A program made the position numbers and the translations under genes. A stretch of DNA of 64,000 bases, taken from NCBI RefSeq assembly GCF_900142935.1, contig NZ_FSRS01000001.1:2304001-2368000 (forward strand). Direction: 5' to 3'. Of the stretch, positions 29,292-39,192 are shown one piece after another. Source of the DNA: Rhodovulum sp. ES.010. GTDB taxonomy: Bacteria > Pseudomonadota > Alphaproteobacteria > Rhodobacterales > Rhodobacteraceae. Each line of letters opens with the position of its first letter. Within the stretch, counting starts at the first letter, position 1. The notes below the pieces were generated by a model, which saw only the letters and a list, made by a program, of their open reading frames with translations, was not told where the DNA came from and ran no database searches.

Positions 29292-29780
29292 ATGGCGGAT
29301 GTGGACGTGGGCATCATCATGGGCAGCCAGTCGGACTGGCCCACGATGAAGGAGGCGGCGGAAATCCTCGACACGCTGGGGGTGGCCTTCGAGGCGCGCA
29401 TCGTCTCGGCCCACCGCACGCCGGACCGGCTGTGGGACTATGGCAAGGGCGCCGTCGCGCGTGGGCTGAAGGTCATCGTCGCGGGCGCGGGGGGCGCGGC
29501 GCACCTGCCCGGCATGATCGCGTCCAAGACCCGCCTGCCGGTGATCGGGGTGCCGGTCCAGACCCGCGCGCTGTCGGGGGTCGACAGCCTGTATTCCATC
29601 GTCCAGATGCCGCGCGGCTTTCCGGTCGCCACCATGGCGATCGGCGCGGCCGGCGCGGCCAATGCGGGGCTGATGGCCGCCGAAATCCTGGCCGTGTCCG
29701 ATCCCGCGCTCGCCGAGCGGCTGGAGCGCTGGCGCGCCGAGCTGTCGGCCTCGATCCCCGAGGTGCCCGCCGATGACTGA
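29292..29780 (+). CDS. purE: N5-carboxyaminoimidazole ribonucleotide mutase
   Basis: 162 residues. [30 protein letters not shown] and [16 protein letters not shown] hold the phosphate-binding Ser and catalytic His of class I PurE. It converts N5-CAIR to CAIR in purine synthesis. The start at 29292 precedes the motif by a few residues; the in-frame upstream ATG-like start at 29262 is less likely. Overlaps purK by 8 bases. Confidence 0.94.
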   Translation: MADVDVGIIMGSQSDWPTMKEAAEILDTLGVAFEARIVSAHRTPDRLWDYGKGAVARGLKVIVAGAGGAAHLPGMIASKTRLPVIGVPVQTRALSGVDSLYSIVQMPRGFPVATMAIGAAGAANAGLMAAEILAVSDPALAERLERWRAELSASIPEVPADD

Positions 29781-30852
29781 CGCGCTCGCCCCCGGCGCCA
29801 CGATCGGGATTCTCGGCGGCGGCCAGCTGGGCCGGATGCTGTCGGCCGCCGCCGCCCGCCTCGGCTTCCGCTGCCATGTCTACGAACCCGGCGCCGAACC
29901 GCCCGCGGCCGATGTCGCCCATCGCGTCACCACCGCCGCCTATGACGACACGCAGGCGCTGGCCGGGTTCGCGGCCTCGGTCGACGTCGTGACCTACGAG
30001 TTCGAGAACATCCCCACCGCCGCGCTGGACGCGCTTGAGGCCGCGGTGCCGATCCGCCCGAACCGCCGCACCCTGGCCGTCAGCCAGGACAGGCTGACCG
30101 AAAAGGCCTTCCTTTCCGAGCGCGGCATCGGCACCGCGCCCTTCGCCGCCGTCGACGACGAGGTGGACCTGGCCGAGGCGATGGAGGAGATCGGCCTGCC
30201 CGCGATCCTCAAGACCCGCCGCTTCGGCTATGACGGCAAGGGCCAGGCGCGGATCGCGCAGCCCGAGGACGCCGCCGCCGCGCTGGCCGCGATGGCGGGC
30301 GCGCCGGCGATCTACGAGGGATTCGTCGACTTCACCCAGGAGATCTCGGTGATCGCCGCGCGCGGGCTTTCGGGCGAGGTCGCCTGCTACGATCCCGGCA
30401 CCAATGTCCACCGCGAGGGCATCCTGCGGACCACGACCGTGCCCGCGCCGCTGTCGACCGCCCAGCGCACCGACGCGGTGCTGCTGGCGGGCCGCATCCT
30501 CAACGCGCTCGACTATGTCGGCGTGATGGGGGTGGAGCTGTTCGTCACGCCCGGGGGCCTGTTGGTCAACGAGATCGCGCCGCGCGTCCACAATTCCGGG
30601 CACTGGACGCAGAACGGCTGTGTCATCGACCAGTTCGAACAGCATGTCCGCGCCATCGCGGGCTGGCCGCTGGGCGACGGCACGCGCCATTCCGACATCG
30701 AGATGGAGAACCTGATCGGCGACGATGTCGACAAGGTGCCGGCGCTGGCGCGCGATCCGGCGGTGGCGCTCCACCTCTATGGCAAGGCCGAGACGCGGGC
30801 GGGGCGCAAGATGGGGCACGCGAACCGCCGCCTCGGGCCGGCCTCACTCTAG
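29773..30852 (+). CDS. purK: 5-(carboxyamino)imidazole ribonucleotide synthase
   Basis: 359 residues, ATP-grasp. [13 protein letters not shown] at the N-terminus, [14 protein letters not shown] for the ATP loop, [28 protein letters not shown] for the metal-binding end. It makes N5-CAIR from AIR, ATP and bicarbonate for PurE. Translation is probably coupled to purE. Its 3' end overlaps the convergent hydrolase by 9 bases. Confidence 0.95.
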   Translation: MTDALAPGATIGILGGGQLGRMLSAAAARLGFRCHVYEPGAEPPAADVAHRVTTAAYDDTQALAGFAASVDVVTYEFENIPTAALDALEAAVPIRPNRRTLAVSQDRLTEKAFLSERGIGTAPFAAVDDEVDLAEAMEEIGLPAILKTRRFGYDGKGQARIAQPEDAAAALAAMAGAPAIYEGFVDFTQEISVIAARGLSGEVACYDPGTNVHREGILRTTTVPAPLSTAQRTDAVLLAGRILNALDYVGVMGVELFVTPGGLLVNEIAPRVHNSGHWTQNGCVIDQFEQHVRAIAGWPLGDGTRHSDIEMENLIGDDVDKVPALARDPAVALHLYGKAETRAGRKMGHANRRLGPASL

Positions 30853-31569
30853 AAGCCGCTCCAGCGCCCGGCCGAAGCCGAGTTCCGGCCGGAACCGCCC
30901 GGTTCGCAGGAAGGCGAGCGTCTGCGCGATCACGCGGGGGTCGTTCATCATGAAGGTGTGGCTGACCGGCAGCGTCAGGTGCGCGGCCATCCCCTGAACC
31001 CGTGTCGAGGCGACCGAGACCTTGCCGTCGTCCGGCCCCGGGATCAGCGCGGAGTAGAGCGGGTTGAGGCTTCGGTTGCCGGCGATGACCCCCAGCGGGA
31101 AGTCCACCGGCCCCAGCCGGTTCGGCAGGCTGCGCGGCCCGGTGCCCAGTTGCAGGCCGGCCGGGCCGTTGACCCAGGCGAACGCCTCGTAGTCGCCCAG
31201 CGCGTCGACGAGTTCCGAGCCGGAATTGGGCGGCGCCAGCATCACCACCCGCCCGAGGGTCTCGGGCCGGGTGTCGGTGAGCCACAGGCGCACCAGGATG
31301 CCGCCCATGGAATGCGTGACGACATGCACCCGCGCCACCGGCCCGCACGCGGCGAAGGCCCGCGGCAGGACGGCCGTCAGCTCGCCGATCGGCGCCTCTG
31401 TCGAGGGGTAGCCGGCATTGACCACGCGAAACCCCTGATGCGCCAGCGCCCGTTCCATCAGGAACAGCGAGTCCGGGCTGCGCGCGAGCCCGTGCAGCAG
31501 CACCACGCAATCGGCGCGCGCGGGGGACGCGAGGGCCAGCAGCAGCAGCAGACAGGACAGCCGCAGCAT
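30844..31569 (-). CDS. Exported alpha/beta-hydrolase (lipase-like)
   Basis: 241 residues. Signal peptide [19 protein letters not shown]; then [15 protein letters not shown] (oxyanion region) and nucleophile elbow [12 protein letters not shown]. The catalytic His is probably in LPVSHTFMM. The family resembles triacylglycerol lipases/EstA-type hydrolases; substrate unknown, probably periplasmic. The ATG at 31569 opens the signal peptide; the frame upstream to 31821 is not protein-like. Confidence 0.82.
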   Translation of the reverse strand: MLRLSCLLLLLALASPARADCVVLLHGLARSPDSLFLMERALAHQGFRVVNAGYPSTEAPIGELTAVLPRAFAACGPVARVHVVTHSMGGILVRLWLTDTRPETLGRVVMLAPPNSGSELVDALGDYEAFAWVNGPAGLQLGTGPRSLPNRLGPVDFPLGVIAGNRSLNPLYSALIPGPDDGKVSVASTRVQGMAAHLTLPVSHTFMMNDPRVIAQTLAFLRTGRFRPELGFGRALERLLE

Positions 31570-31753
31570 GGCGACCGTCCGGGCCGTGCCGCGCGCGGGT
31601 CCGAGAGGGTGGCGTGTGGCCCCGCCCGCCGGTCGCCGCCCGGCGCCCTGTCCCGGCGCGCGCGCGACACCGTCACGGCAGGCCGGTGCGGCACCGAAAC
31701 GGCGGCCCGCCCCGGGCCCGCTCATGGGCGCGGCACGCGGCGGTCCCGGCGTC

Positions 31754-32224
31754 TCACGCGCCGAAGGCCCGCGGGTAGACGAGGCGTGCAACCGGCGGCT
31801 CCCCCTCGACACTCGGCTCATGGAGCCCGGTATATTCCAGCGGGTAGGGCGAGACCAGGCGCGCGGCCCGGCCGACCGAAAAGCCGAAACGCGCGTAGTA
31901 TCCGGGCTCGCCCAGCACGACCACCGGCGCCTCGGCGACCTCGAGCGCGGCGTGGATCAGCCGGCTGCCGAGGCCGAGACCCTGCGAGGCCGGGGCCACC
32001 GCGACCGGGGCCAGCGCCAGCCAGCCCTCGGGCTCGACCATGCGCACAAGGGCGAGATAGGCGCGCACCTCCTCGGCCCCGGTGACGATCACCATCTCGC
32101 GCGCCATCGCGCCATCGGCCCGCAGCGCCTCGACGAGCCGCGCCTCGTCGGGGCGGCCGAAGGCGTCGGTCAACAGCCGGGCGATGGCGCCGTAGTCGGT
32201 TGCGGTGGCCGGACGAATGGTCAT
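31754..32224 (-). CDS. GNAT-family N-acetyltransferase
   Basis: 156 residues. [22 protein letters not shown] opening, [19 protein letters not shown] for the acetyl-CoA motif A (Q/R-x-x-G-x-G/A), and [19 protein letters not shown], as in the YhbS-like group. Substrate cannot be told. 184 bases separate it from the hydrolase. Confidence 0.88.
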   Translation of the reverse strand: MTIRPATATDYGAIARLLTDAFGRPDEARLVEALRADGAMAREMVIVTGAEEVRAYLALVRMVEPEGWLALAPVAVAPASQGLGLGSRLIHAALEVAEAPVVVLGEPGYYARFGFSVGRAARLVSPYPLEYTGLHEPSVEGEPPVARLVYPRAFGA

Positions 32225-32346
32225 GGGACGAGCCTAGCAAAGCACGCCGCGCGGTGCGGGGCCCAGATTGCCGCAGCCCCCCGGGGGCCGCGCCCGGGGC
32301 CAAACGGCCCTCGCCCCCCGCGCGCGGGCGGGATAGGAAGAGCGGC

Positions 32347-33462
32347 ATGGAAACAGTCCCCCCGCTCGACATCTTCCTCGCCGCGCCGCCCGGACTCGAA
32401 GAGAGCCTGGCGGAGGAGGCCCGCGAAAAGGGCTTCGACGCGCCCGCCGCGGTTCCGGGCGGCGTCACCACGCGCGGCGACTGGCCCGAGGTGTGGCGCG
32501 CCAATCTCGACCTCCGGGGCGCGACGCGGGTGCTGGTGCGGATCGCCGCGTTCCGCGCCTTCCACCTCGCGCAGCTGGACAAGCGGGCCCGCAAGGTGCC
32601 CTGGGCCGAGGTGCTGCGCCCGGACGTGCCGGTGCGCGTCGAGGCCACTTGCCGCGGCTCGAAGATCTACCATGCCGGGGCCGCCGCCCAGCGCATCGAA
32701 CGGGCCGTCGCCGGGGACCTCGGCGCCCCCGTGGCGGCGGAGGCGCCGATTCGGCTCATGGTGCGGATCGAGGACAATCTCTGCACGATCAGCGTCGACA
32801 GCTCGGGCGAGCCGCTGCACCGGCGCGGGCACAAGCAGGCCACCGGCAAGGCGCCCCTGCGCGAGACGCTGGCGGCGCATTTCCTGCGGCAATGCGGCTA
32901 TCGCGGCACCGAACCGGTGCTGGACCCGATGTGCGGCTCGGGCACAGTCGTGATCGAGGCGGCCGAGATCGCGGCGGGGCTGTCGCCGGGCCGGTCGCGC
33001 GGCTTCGCCTTCGAGAACCTGGCGCGTTTCGACCCCGCGGCGTGGGCCACGCTGCGCGGCGCCCGCGCGCCCGCCCCGCCGCCCTTCAGGTTCCACGGCT
33101 TCGACCGCGACGCCGGGGCCGTCGCGGCAAGTCGCGACAACGCGGAAAGGGCCGGTGTCGCGGGGGTCACCGCCTTCGCCCGGCAACCGATCTCGGCGCT
33201 GGCCCGGCCCGACGGCCCGCCGGGCCTGGTGATGGTGAACCCGCCCTATGGCGGGCGGATCGGCAACCGCAAGCTGCTCTACGCGCTTTACGGCACGCTG
33301 GGCGAGGTCCTGAAGGCGCGGTTCTCCGGCTGGCGCGTCGGGCTCGTCACCAGCGAGCCCGCGCTGGCGCGCGCCACCGGGCTGCCGGGCCTGGAGTCCG
33401 GCCCGCCGGTGCCGCATGGCGGGCTGAAGGTTCAGCTTTTCCGCACCGGGCCGCTGCCCTGA
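32347..33462 (+). CDS. THUMP-domain class I RNA methyltransferase (RlmL N-domain/TrmN-like)
   Basis: 371 residues. N-terminal ferredoxin-like/THUMP region (about 1-160: VRVEATCRGSKIYHAGAAAQRIERAV) and Rossmann methyltransferase with VLDPMCGSGTVVIEAAEIA for SAM and the NPPY motif VMVNPPYGGRI. Best fit is a guanine-N2 methyltransferase of the RlmL/Trm14 kind acting on rRNA or tRNA. The ATG at 32347 precedes the domain; the open frame before it overlaps the divergent GNAT promoter. Confidence 0.85.
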   Translation: METVPPLDIFLAAPPGLEESLAEEAREKGFDAPAAVPGGVTTRGDWPEVWRANLDLRGATRVLVRIAAFRAFHLAQLDKRARKVPWAEVLRPDVPVRVEATCRGSKIYHAGAAAQRIERAVAGDLGAPVAAEAPIRLMVRIEDNLCTISVDSSGEPLHRRGHKQATGKAPLRETLAAHFLRQCGYRGTEPVLDPMCGSGTVVIEAAEIAAGLSPGRSRGFAFENLARFDPAAWATLRGARAPAPPPFRFHGFDRDAGAVAASRDNAERAGVAGVTAFARQPISALARPDGPPGLVMVNPPYGGRIGNRKLLYALYGTLGEVLKARFSGWRVGLVTSEPALARATGLPGLESGPPVPHGGLKVQLFRTGPLP

Positions 33463-34308
33463 TCACTCGGCGCTGGCCACCTGCACCCCGGCCATCCGGG
33501 CCATGACCTGTTCGTAGGTCCGCCCCACCGGCGTCGGACGCAGGTTGTCGTCGACGAGGTTGATCTTCGGCGTGCGGCCTTTCCACGGATAGGGGTTCGC
33601 CGCGAACCAGGCGTAGCGTTCGACGAAGGGCAGCCGCTCCATCATCGCCATCGCGGAGGCGGCAAAGGCGGCGTTCCTGTCATAGCTTGCGCGCCCCGGC
33701 CGGCTCCAGTCGATAAAGGCGAATTCCGTCACCCAGATCGGCCGGCGGTATTCGCGGTGAACCTGCGTGAGCCAGCGCCGGAAGGCGTCCACGTCGCCAT
33801 CGGTGGTGTAGTAGTGCACGGCCATGAAATCGACGCGCAGGCCGCGCCGCTCGACCTCGGCCATGAAGCGGCCCTGCCAGGAGTTCGGCCCCAGCGTCTC
33901 GTGCGTCGAGGTGGAGGGGCTGCCAAGCCGCAGGCCCCGCGCCTCCAGCCTGGGCCAGAGGGCGATCGCCTCGGCGACGGACATGCCCGCCTGGTGGGGG
34001 CCGCCATAGCCGTCCGGCTCGTTGAAGCCCAGCAGCGCGGAGACGCGGCGATCCGAGCGGATCGGGGCGTTCACGTCTTTCGCGCTGTGGATCATCGGCA
34101 CGAATTCGACATCGCGGCGGTGCCGCTGACGCGACCAGATCTGGTCCGTTCGCCAGTTGTAGTACCAGCCGAGCCCCGGCGTTTCCTCGATCCACCGGAT
34201 CATCGTGTAGCGCGGATTCTCCCACGCACCGACCCCGGCCTTCTGCGCCAGCGCCGGATTCGACAGCAAAAATACCCCCACCACGATTAGGAGAAGAGTC
34301 CTGACCAT
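33463..34308 (-). CDS. Exported GH128-like glycoside hydrolase (Asl1-type)
   Basis: 281 residues. Signal peptide (MVRTLLLIVVGVFLLSNPALAQ) then a TIM-barrel catalytic domain: WYYNWRTDQIWSRQ, VEFVPMIHS, acid/base LLGFNEPD, VDFMAVHYYT and nucleophile IWVTEFAFIDWS. This matches the Asl1/GH128 family, whose members cut beta-1,3-glucan. Its stop abuts the convergent methyltransferase stop with no gap. Role: degradation of external or own beta-glucan, inferred. Confidence 0.88.
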   Translation of the reverse strand: MVRTLLLIVVGVFLLSNPALAQKAGVGAWENPRYTMIRWIEETPGLGWYYNWRTDQIWSRQRHRRDVEFVPMIHSAKDVNAPIRSDRRVSALLGFNEPDGYGGPHQAGMSVAEAIALWPRLEARGLRLGSPSTSTHETLGPNSWQGRFMAEVERRGLRVDFMAVHYYTTDGDVDAFRRWLTQVHREYRRPIWVTEFAFIDWSRPGRASYDRNAAFAASAMAMMERLPFVERYAWFAANPYPWKGRTPKINLVDDNLRPTPVGRTYEQVMARMAGVQVASAE

Positions 34309-34528
34309 GATACACCTCGCACACCATCGACGAGGCTATCGGGGTCATGAGTTCACAATGTGTCAGGATTCGTGATTATCCGGGTAACGATCTGGGCAGA
34401 GATAAGACGGCAGGACCAGTCCCCGCGCCCGGTCTCCGCCCTTTGACGGCGCGCGCCGCCCCGGGGCCCGGGCGGGTTTTCCACGCGACCAGGACGACCG
34501 CCGTTCCGCGCCCCTCCGCGCGCGGCGC

Positions 34529-37129
34529 TCAGAACCGGTCGAGCAGGCGTCGGAGATATTCCAGTTCGAGATCGGGGCGTTCCTGTTCGCCCGAGCGGCG
34601 GCGGATCTCGTCGAGAAGCTCGCGCGCGCGGCCGTAGACGTCCTCGCCCTGCAGCATCTGCTCGTCGGAGCCGACCCGGCCCATCGCGCCCTGTTCGCGG
34701 CCCAGCGGGTCGCGGCGGTCGCCGGCCTGGGCCTGGCCCATGCCCTCGCCCTGCTGACCCGGCTGCTGGTTCTGCGCGATCGCCTCGCCGAGATTGCGCA
34801 TCCCCTCGCGGAGCGCCTCCATCGCCTCGGCCTGGCTGTCGAGCGCCCCGGCGAGGTCGTCGCCCCTGAGCGCGTCCTCTGCGTCGTCCATGGCCCGGCC
34901 GGCGCGGTCGAGGGATTCGCGCGCCGCCTCGCCCTCGGGCGAATTGCCGAGACCGGGCAGGCCCTGCTGCTGACGCTCCAACTCGCGGCGGAGGGCGCGT
35001 TGCCGGTCGGCGAGGCTCTGGCCCAGATCACCCTCCTGGCCCTGGGTGCCGGGCTGTTGCCCCTGGCCTTGGCCCTGCCCCTGGCCGAATTGCTGGCCCT
35101 GACCTTGCTGACCCTGGCCCTGCTGGCCTTGTTGCCCCTGTTGCCCTTGCTGACCCTGCTGACCTTGTTGGCCCTGCTGGCCGGGGTTGAACTGGTCCTG
35201 AAGGTTGCGGAACGCCTCGTCGCTGAGGCCCTGCTGATCGCGCAGGGTCTCGGCCAGACCTTCCATCGCCTGCTGGCCGGGGCTTTGCTGGCCGCCCTGA
35301 CCCTGGGTGACCTGCATGTTCTCCATCATCTGGCGCAGCATCTCGAGCAGTTGCTGCGCCTCGGCCATGCGGCCCTCTTCCATGAGTTGCTGGAGCCGGT
35401 CGAGCATCTGCTGCAACTGGTCGCCGGTGATCTCCTGCATGTTCTGCTGGTTCTCGGCCTGCTGCTGGCCGTCCTGCTGCTGTTGCTGGGCGAGCTGGCG
35501 CATGTAGTCCTGCATCGCCTCGCGCAACTCCTCCATGAGCTCGGCGATCTCCTCGTTGGTGGCGCCGTTCTTCATCGCCTCGGCCAGCCGCTCCTGCGCC
35601 CGGCGCAGGCGTTCGGCGGCATCCGACAGGTCGCCCTCCTCGATCAGCACGGCGATGTTCCACAGCGCCTCTGCGATCTCGGCCTGCGCCTCTTCGGTCA
35701 GCCCGGCACCGACCCCGGACTCCAGCCGGCGGATCGCCACGCGCAGTTGCAGATAGGCGCCCTCGTCGCGGAACACCTCGTCGGGCCGGTGGCTGACCGC
35801 GCGCAAGAGCCGGGCCACGCGCGGGCCGTTGTCGCGCGTCCACAGCAGGTCGCGGCGCTGCTCGATCACGGCGCGGGCCAGCGGGTCGAAGAAGCGCCGG
35901 CCGGGCAGGGTCATCGCCTCGGGGGCGCTCTGCCCCTCCTGCCCCATCGCGTCCTCGGCGCTCAACACGATCTCGACCGGAAGGCCCGACCAGGGGTGCC
36001 TGGACAGGTTTTCGACCAGCACCTCGCCGAAATCGCTGCGGTCGCCGGTGATCGTCATCGGCAGGTCCAGCACCAGCGGCGCGCGCGGGTCGGGCGCGGG
36101 CACCAGGCCGTAGCGGCGTTCGACGGCGTCGAGGTCGAGCGTTATCTCCGCGCGCCCGGCGACGACGCCGTAATCGTCCCGCGCCGCGAAGGGCTGGCGC
36201 ATCTCGCCGTTCGCCTCGACCTGCACCTCGCCGTCCAGCGCGATCTCGGGGGGCGTGTCGGGGGTCAGCACGATCTGCCAGCTGCGCCCGCCCGGCCCCT
36301 CGATGGCAAGCTCGCCGGGGCGCACCACGTCGAAGCTTTGCGCCATGGCGTCGGCGCCCTCGGGGCCGGTCTCGGCGACCGGGCGGCCCGACACCGTTTC
36401 ACGCACGTCGAGCGCCCCGACCTCGCCATAGAGCCGCAGGGTCAGGCGGCTGCCATGGGGCACGGTCAGCGTCGCCTGCTCGATGTCGTTGAGGTAGAGG
36501 CTGGGCTTGGCGGTGTAGGCGGGCGGCTCCACCCAGCCTTCCCAGGCCGGGCCGGAGGCGAGCGCGGCCCCGCCCTGGCCCGCGACCTCGCCCACGCTGG
36601 CGACACGCCAGAGCGAGCCGAAGATCAGCGCGACGGTGAAGGCGGTGAGCGCCACGTAACGCAGTGCGTAGGGATCGCGCGCAGACATCCGCAGGTCGGG
36701 CGAGACGGCCCTGGCCGCGCGGGCGCGGTCGGCCATGCGGGTCACATGGGCGCGCCAGACCGCCTCGGAGGCGCTGTCGCCGGCGCCGATCGCCTGGCTG
36801 TCGGACAGCGCCGCGATCGGCCGGCCGGGCAGCGTCCGGTCCAGCCGGGCGAGCGCCTCGGCCCGGCTCGGCCAGTGAAAGCCGCGCACGCCCAGCACCA
36901 GGACCGTGAGCGCCGCGACCGCCGACAGCCCGAGCCCGGCCAGCACCCAGCCGCGCGGCACCATCTCGTGCACGCCGAAGGCCAGCAGCGCGCAGACGAT
37001 CAGCAGAAGGCTCGCCAGCGGCCAGAAGGCACGGGCCAGCCGTTCGGCCACCATGCCGGCCCGCGTCAGACGCAGCGGCCAGCGCAATTTGCGGAGGGCG
37101 GTTTCGGGGCTCGGCGTCCGGTCGGTCAT
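34529..37129 (-). CDS. DUF4175/TIGR02302 family protein with a Gln/Gly repeat
   Basis: 866 residues. Two N-terminal helices (about 35-80), a third near 155-175, a beta-rich middle (WVEPPAYTAKPSLYLND, PEIALDGEVQVEANGE), then a long coiled coil rich in Glu/Gln/Met and a repeat GQQGQQGQ... (about 645-690). The C-terminus has GEDVYGRARELLDEIRRRSGEQ. It is a conserved envelope protein of alphaproteobacteria with unknown function. ATG 37129 was chosen; it is 35 bases past the lysA stop, so the two are likely co-transcribed. The ribosome site is poor (GGGAG one base from the ATG). Confidence 0.85.
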   Translation of the reverse strand: MTDRTPSPETALRKLRWPLRLTRAGMVAERLARAFWPLASLLLIVCALLAFGVHEMVPRGWVLAGLGLSAVAALTVLVLGVRGFHWPSRAEALARLDRTLPGRPIAALSDSQAIGAGDSASEAVWRAHVTRMADRARAARAVSPDLRMSARDPYALRYVALTAFTVALIFGSLWRVASVGEVAGQGGAALASGPAWEGWVEPPAYTAKPSLYLNDIEQATLTVPHGSRLTLRLYGEVGALDVRETVSGRPVAETGPEGADAMAQSFDVVRPGELAIEGPGGRSWQIVLTPDTPPEIALDGEVQVEANGEMRQPFAARDDYGVVAGRAEITLDLDAVERRYGLVPAPDPRAPLVLDLPMTITGDRSDFGEVLVENLSRHPWSGLPVEIVLSAEDAMGQEGQSAPEAMTLPGRRFFDPLARAVIEQRRDLLWTRDNGPRVARLLRAVSHRPDEVFRDEGAYLQLRVAIRRLESGVGAGLTEEAQAEIAEALWNIAVLIEEGDLSDAAERLRRAQERLAEAMKNGATNEEIAELMEELREAMQDYMRQLAQQQQQDGQQQAENQQNMQEITGDQLQQMLDRLQQLMEEGRMAEAQQLLEMLRQMMENMQVTQGQGGQQSPGQQAMEGLAETLRDQQGLSDEAFRNLQDQFNPGQQGQQGQQGQQGQQGQQGQQGQGQQGQGQQFGQGQGQGQGQQPGTQGQEGDLGQSLADRQRALRRELERQQQGLPGLGNSPEGEAARESLDRAGRAMDDAEDALRGDDLAGALDSQAEAMEALREGMRNLGEAIAQNQQPGQQGEGMGQAQAGDRRDPLGREQGAMGRVGSDEQMLQGEDVYGRARELLDEIRRRSGEQERPDLELEYLRRLLDRF
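35053..35182. repeat. Nine-base minisatellite inside the DUF4175 gene
   Basis: Degenerate tandem 9-mers of the CTGCTGGCC / CTGTTGCCC kind, encoding GQQ, GQG and GQQ units on the minus strand. They give a run of Gln-Gly about 40 residues long. Length is expected to vary between strains by slippage in multiples of 9 bases, which would keep the frame. Confidence 0.75.
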
Positions 37130-37164
37130 GCTCCCATCCCGTGGCAGACCGGCGGCAGTGCCGG

Positions 37165-38430
37165 TCAGAGCCACTCGGGAATGGTATCGCGGTTTATCAT
37201 CTCGTCAAAGGACGGGCGCGGGCGAATGACGGCGACGTGATCCCCGTGAACGAGCACTTCGGGCACCAGCGGGCGCATGTTGTATTCCGAGGCCATCACG
37301 GCGCCATAGGCCCCGGCCGAGCGGAACGCGACCAGCTCGCCCTCCGCCAGGGGCGGCAGCATCCGGCTTTTCGCGAAGGTGTCGCCGCTTTCGCAGACCG
37401 GGCCGACGATGTCGAACGGGGTCCGCTCGACGCCCGCCTCGGGCTCGACCACGGGCACGATATCGTGATGGGCGGCATACATCGCCGGGCGCACGAGGTC
37501 GTTCATCGCGGCGTCGAGGATCAGGAAGTTCCGGCCCTCGCCTTCCTTCAGGTAGATCACCCGCGCCACCAGGATGCCGGCATTGCCCGCGATCAGGCGG
37601 CCCGGCTCGATCTCGATCTCGCAGCCGAGGTCGCCCACGACGCGGCGGACCATCGCGCCGTATTCCAGCGGCAGCGGCGGCGCGGCGTTCGACCGTTCGT
37701 AGGGGATGCCCAGGCCCCCGCCGAGGTCGAGCCGGGTGATCTCGTGCCCGTCGGCGCGCAGCGCCTGCGTCAGCTCGGCGACCTTGCCGTAGGCCATCTC
37801 GAAGGGTTCGAGCGAGGTCAGCTGGCTGCCGATATGGACGTCGATGCCGACGACCTTGAGCCCCTTGAGCGTCGCGGCATGGGCATAGACCTCGCGCGCC
37901 CGCGCGATGGGGATGCCGAACTTGTTCTCGGCCTTGCCGGTGGCGATCTTCTCGTGCGTCTGGGCGTCGACATCGGGGTTCACCCGCACGGTGATCGGCG
38001 CGACGGCGCCCATCGACAGCGCCACCTCGTTCAGCGCGGCCATCTCGGGTTCGGACTCGACGTTGAACTGGCGGATGCCGCCTTCGAGCGCGAGGCGCAT
38101 CTCTTCGCGCGTCTTGCCGACGCCGGAAAACACGATCCGCTCGCCCGGGATGCCGGCGGCGCGCGCCTTGCGGTATTCGCCGCCCGAGACCACGTCGACC
38201 CCCGCGCCGAGATCGCCCATCAGCTTGACCACGGCGAGGTTGGAATTGGCCTTCATCGCGTAGCAGACCAGGTGATCGGTGCCCGCCAGCGCCTCGTCGA
38301 ACAGGCGGTAATGCCGGGTCAGGGTGGCCGCCGAATAGCAGTAGAACGGCGTGCCGACCCGGGCCGCGATCTCGGGCAGGGGAACGTCCTCGGCGTGGAG
38401 GACGCCGTCGCGGTAGAGGAAATGATCCAT
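37165..38430 (-). CDS. lysA: Diaminopimelate decarboxylase
   Basis: 421 residues, fold III PLP enzyme. FYCYSAATLTRHYRLFDEAL, the PLP lysine in CYAMKANSNLAVV, VSGGEYRKA, LGGGLGIPY, and the decarboxylase signature GPVCESGDTFAKSR. It makes lysine from meso-DAP. It follows a small DUF2834 gene and two lipoproteins from argH, a stable local order in this family. Confidence 0.95.
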   Translation of the reverse strand: MDHFLYRDGVLHAEDVPLPEIAARVGTPFYCYSAATLTRHYRLFDEALAGTDHLVCYAMKANSNLAVVKLMGDLGAGVDVVSGGEYRKARAAGIPGERIVFSGVGKTREEMRLALEGGIRQFNVESEPEMAALNEVALSMGAVAPITVRVNPDVDAQTHEKIATGKAENKFGIPIARAREVYAHAATLKGLKVVGIDVHIGSQLTSLEPFEMAYGKVAELTQALRADGHEITRLDLGGGLGIPYERSNAAPPLPLEYGAMVRRVVGDLGCEIEIEPGRLIAGNAGILVARVIYLKEGEGRNFLILDAAMNDLVRPAMYAAHHDIVPVVEPEAGVERTPFDIVGPVCESGDTFAKSRMLPPLAEGELVAFRSAGAYGAVMASEYNMRPLVPEVLVHGDHVAVIRPRPSFDEMINRDTIPEWL

Positions 38431-38445
38431 TCGGGGGCTCCGGCG

Positions 38446-38772
38446 TCAGGCGGTCCCGGCCTTTGCGGGCCGCGAGCGGAGGAAAAGGTAGAGCGGCAGC
38501 GCGCAGGACACCCCGATCCCGATGGCGAGGATCGCGACCGGCCCCAGCCAGTCGCGGCGCTTGATGCTGTCGGCGACGATCCAGACCACCAGCGCGATGG
38601 CGGTGATCGTCAGGTCCCAGACCAGCCCGGTGGTGCTGTCGTTGACATACCACGCGTCGATCATGCCCGCGAAATCCTGGCCGTTGGCGAAATACCAGCT
38701 CAGGAAATAATACATCGGGTGAATGGCGCCCCAGATCGCGAGCGCCAGAAAGATCAGTCTCATCGGCGACAT
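38446..38772 (-). CDS. DUF2834 membrane protein
   Basis: 108 residues, three to four helices: LIFLALAIWGAIHPMYYFLSW, LVWDLTITAIALVVWIVAD (the family motif), LGPVAILAIGIGVSCALPLYLFLRSRP. Function unknown. The ATG at 38772 has GGAGGA 8 bases upstream, and shares its A with the TGA of the upstream lipoprotein (TGATG). Confidence 0.82.
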   Translation of the reverse strand: MSPMRLIFLALAIWGAIHPMYYFLSWYFANGQDFAGMIDAWYVNDSTTGLVWDLTITAIALVVWIVADSIKRRDWLGPVAILAIGIGVSCALPLYLFLRSRPAKAGTA

Positions 38773-38921
38773 CAGCGGTTTCCTCCTGTCACGCCAAACT
38801 CGGCCGTGCCGGTGACGGTGATTGCGGGTGACGGCCCGGCGGGGCGTTCGGGCGGGCCGTCGGCGCCGCACCCGGCGAGCAGGGCGGCCAGCAGCGACGC
38901 GCGCAGAAGTCTAGAAGCCAA
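38772..38921 (-). CDS. lptM: Small lipoprotein (LptM/YifL-like)
   Basis: 49 residues from a TTG start: [22 protein letters not shown], with lipobox LAGC. AGGGAGG lies 7 bases before the TTG at 38921. Small lipoproteins between argH and lysA belong to the YifL/LptM class, which helps oxidative maturation of the LPS transporter LptD. This position, not the short sequence, is the main support. It overlaps the lipoprotein gene upstream by 11 bases, in another frame. Confidence 0.65.
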   Translation of the reverse strand: MASRLLRASLLAALLAGCGADGPPERPAGPSPAITVTGTAEFGVTGGNR

Positions 38922-39192
38922 GGCGAATCCCTCCCCTGCCCAGCCCCACGCGCACCGGCAGGCCGCGCGGCGCGACCGAGGCGGTGGCGCCGCCCGTGCC
39001 CACGGTGACATCGGTGCTGGCGGTGTCGATCACCCGAACCGCGGCGGCCGGGCCGGACGGCCCGCCCGCGACGGTGACGTTGCCCGAACTGACCCGGCCC
39101 GCGGCCTGGCCGTCCGGGGTGACGGCGACCTGCCCCGAGGGCGCGCCGCAGGCGGCGAGCCCCGTCAGCACCATGGCCGCCAGTCCTCTCAT
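38911..39192 (-). CDS. Lipoprotein of unknown function
   Basis: 93 residues. [20 protein letters not shown] has a clear lipobox (LAAC). The rest is Gly/Val/Ala-rich with repeating strand-like segments ([28 protein letters not shown]), like small envelope lipoproteins. ATG 39192 overlaps the argH stop by 4 bases. Family not recognised. Confidence 0.7.
   Translation of the reverse strand: MRGLAAMVLTGLAACGAPSGQVAVTPDGQAAGRVSSGNVTVAGGPSGPAAAVRVIDTASTDVTVGTGGATASVAPRGLPVRVGLGRGGIRLGF

Noticed and set aside
35092..35182. Direct repeats that could suggest a CRISPR
   Set aside because: They are a contiguous 9-base coding minisatellite, with no spacers and no cas genes nearby.
37147..37166. GACCGGC/GCCGGTC stem at the lysA stop
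   Set aside because: Seven base pairs with no U tract, and it overlaps the lysA stop codon; not called a terminator.
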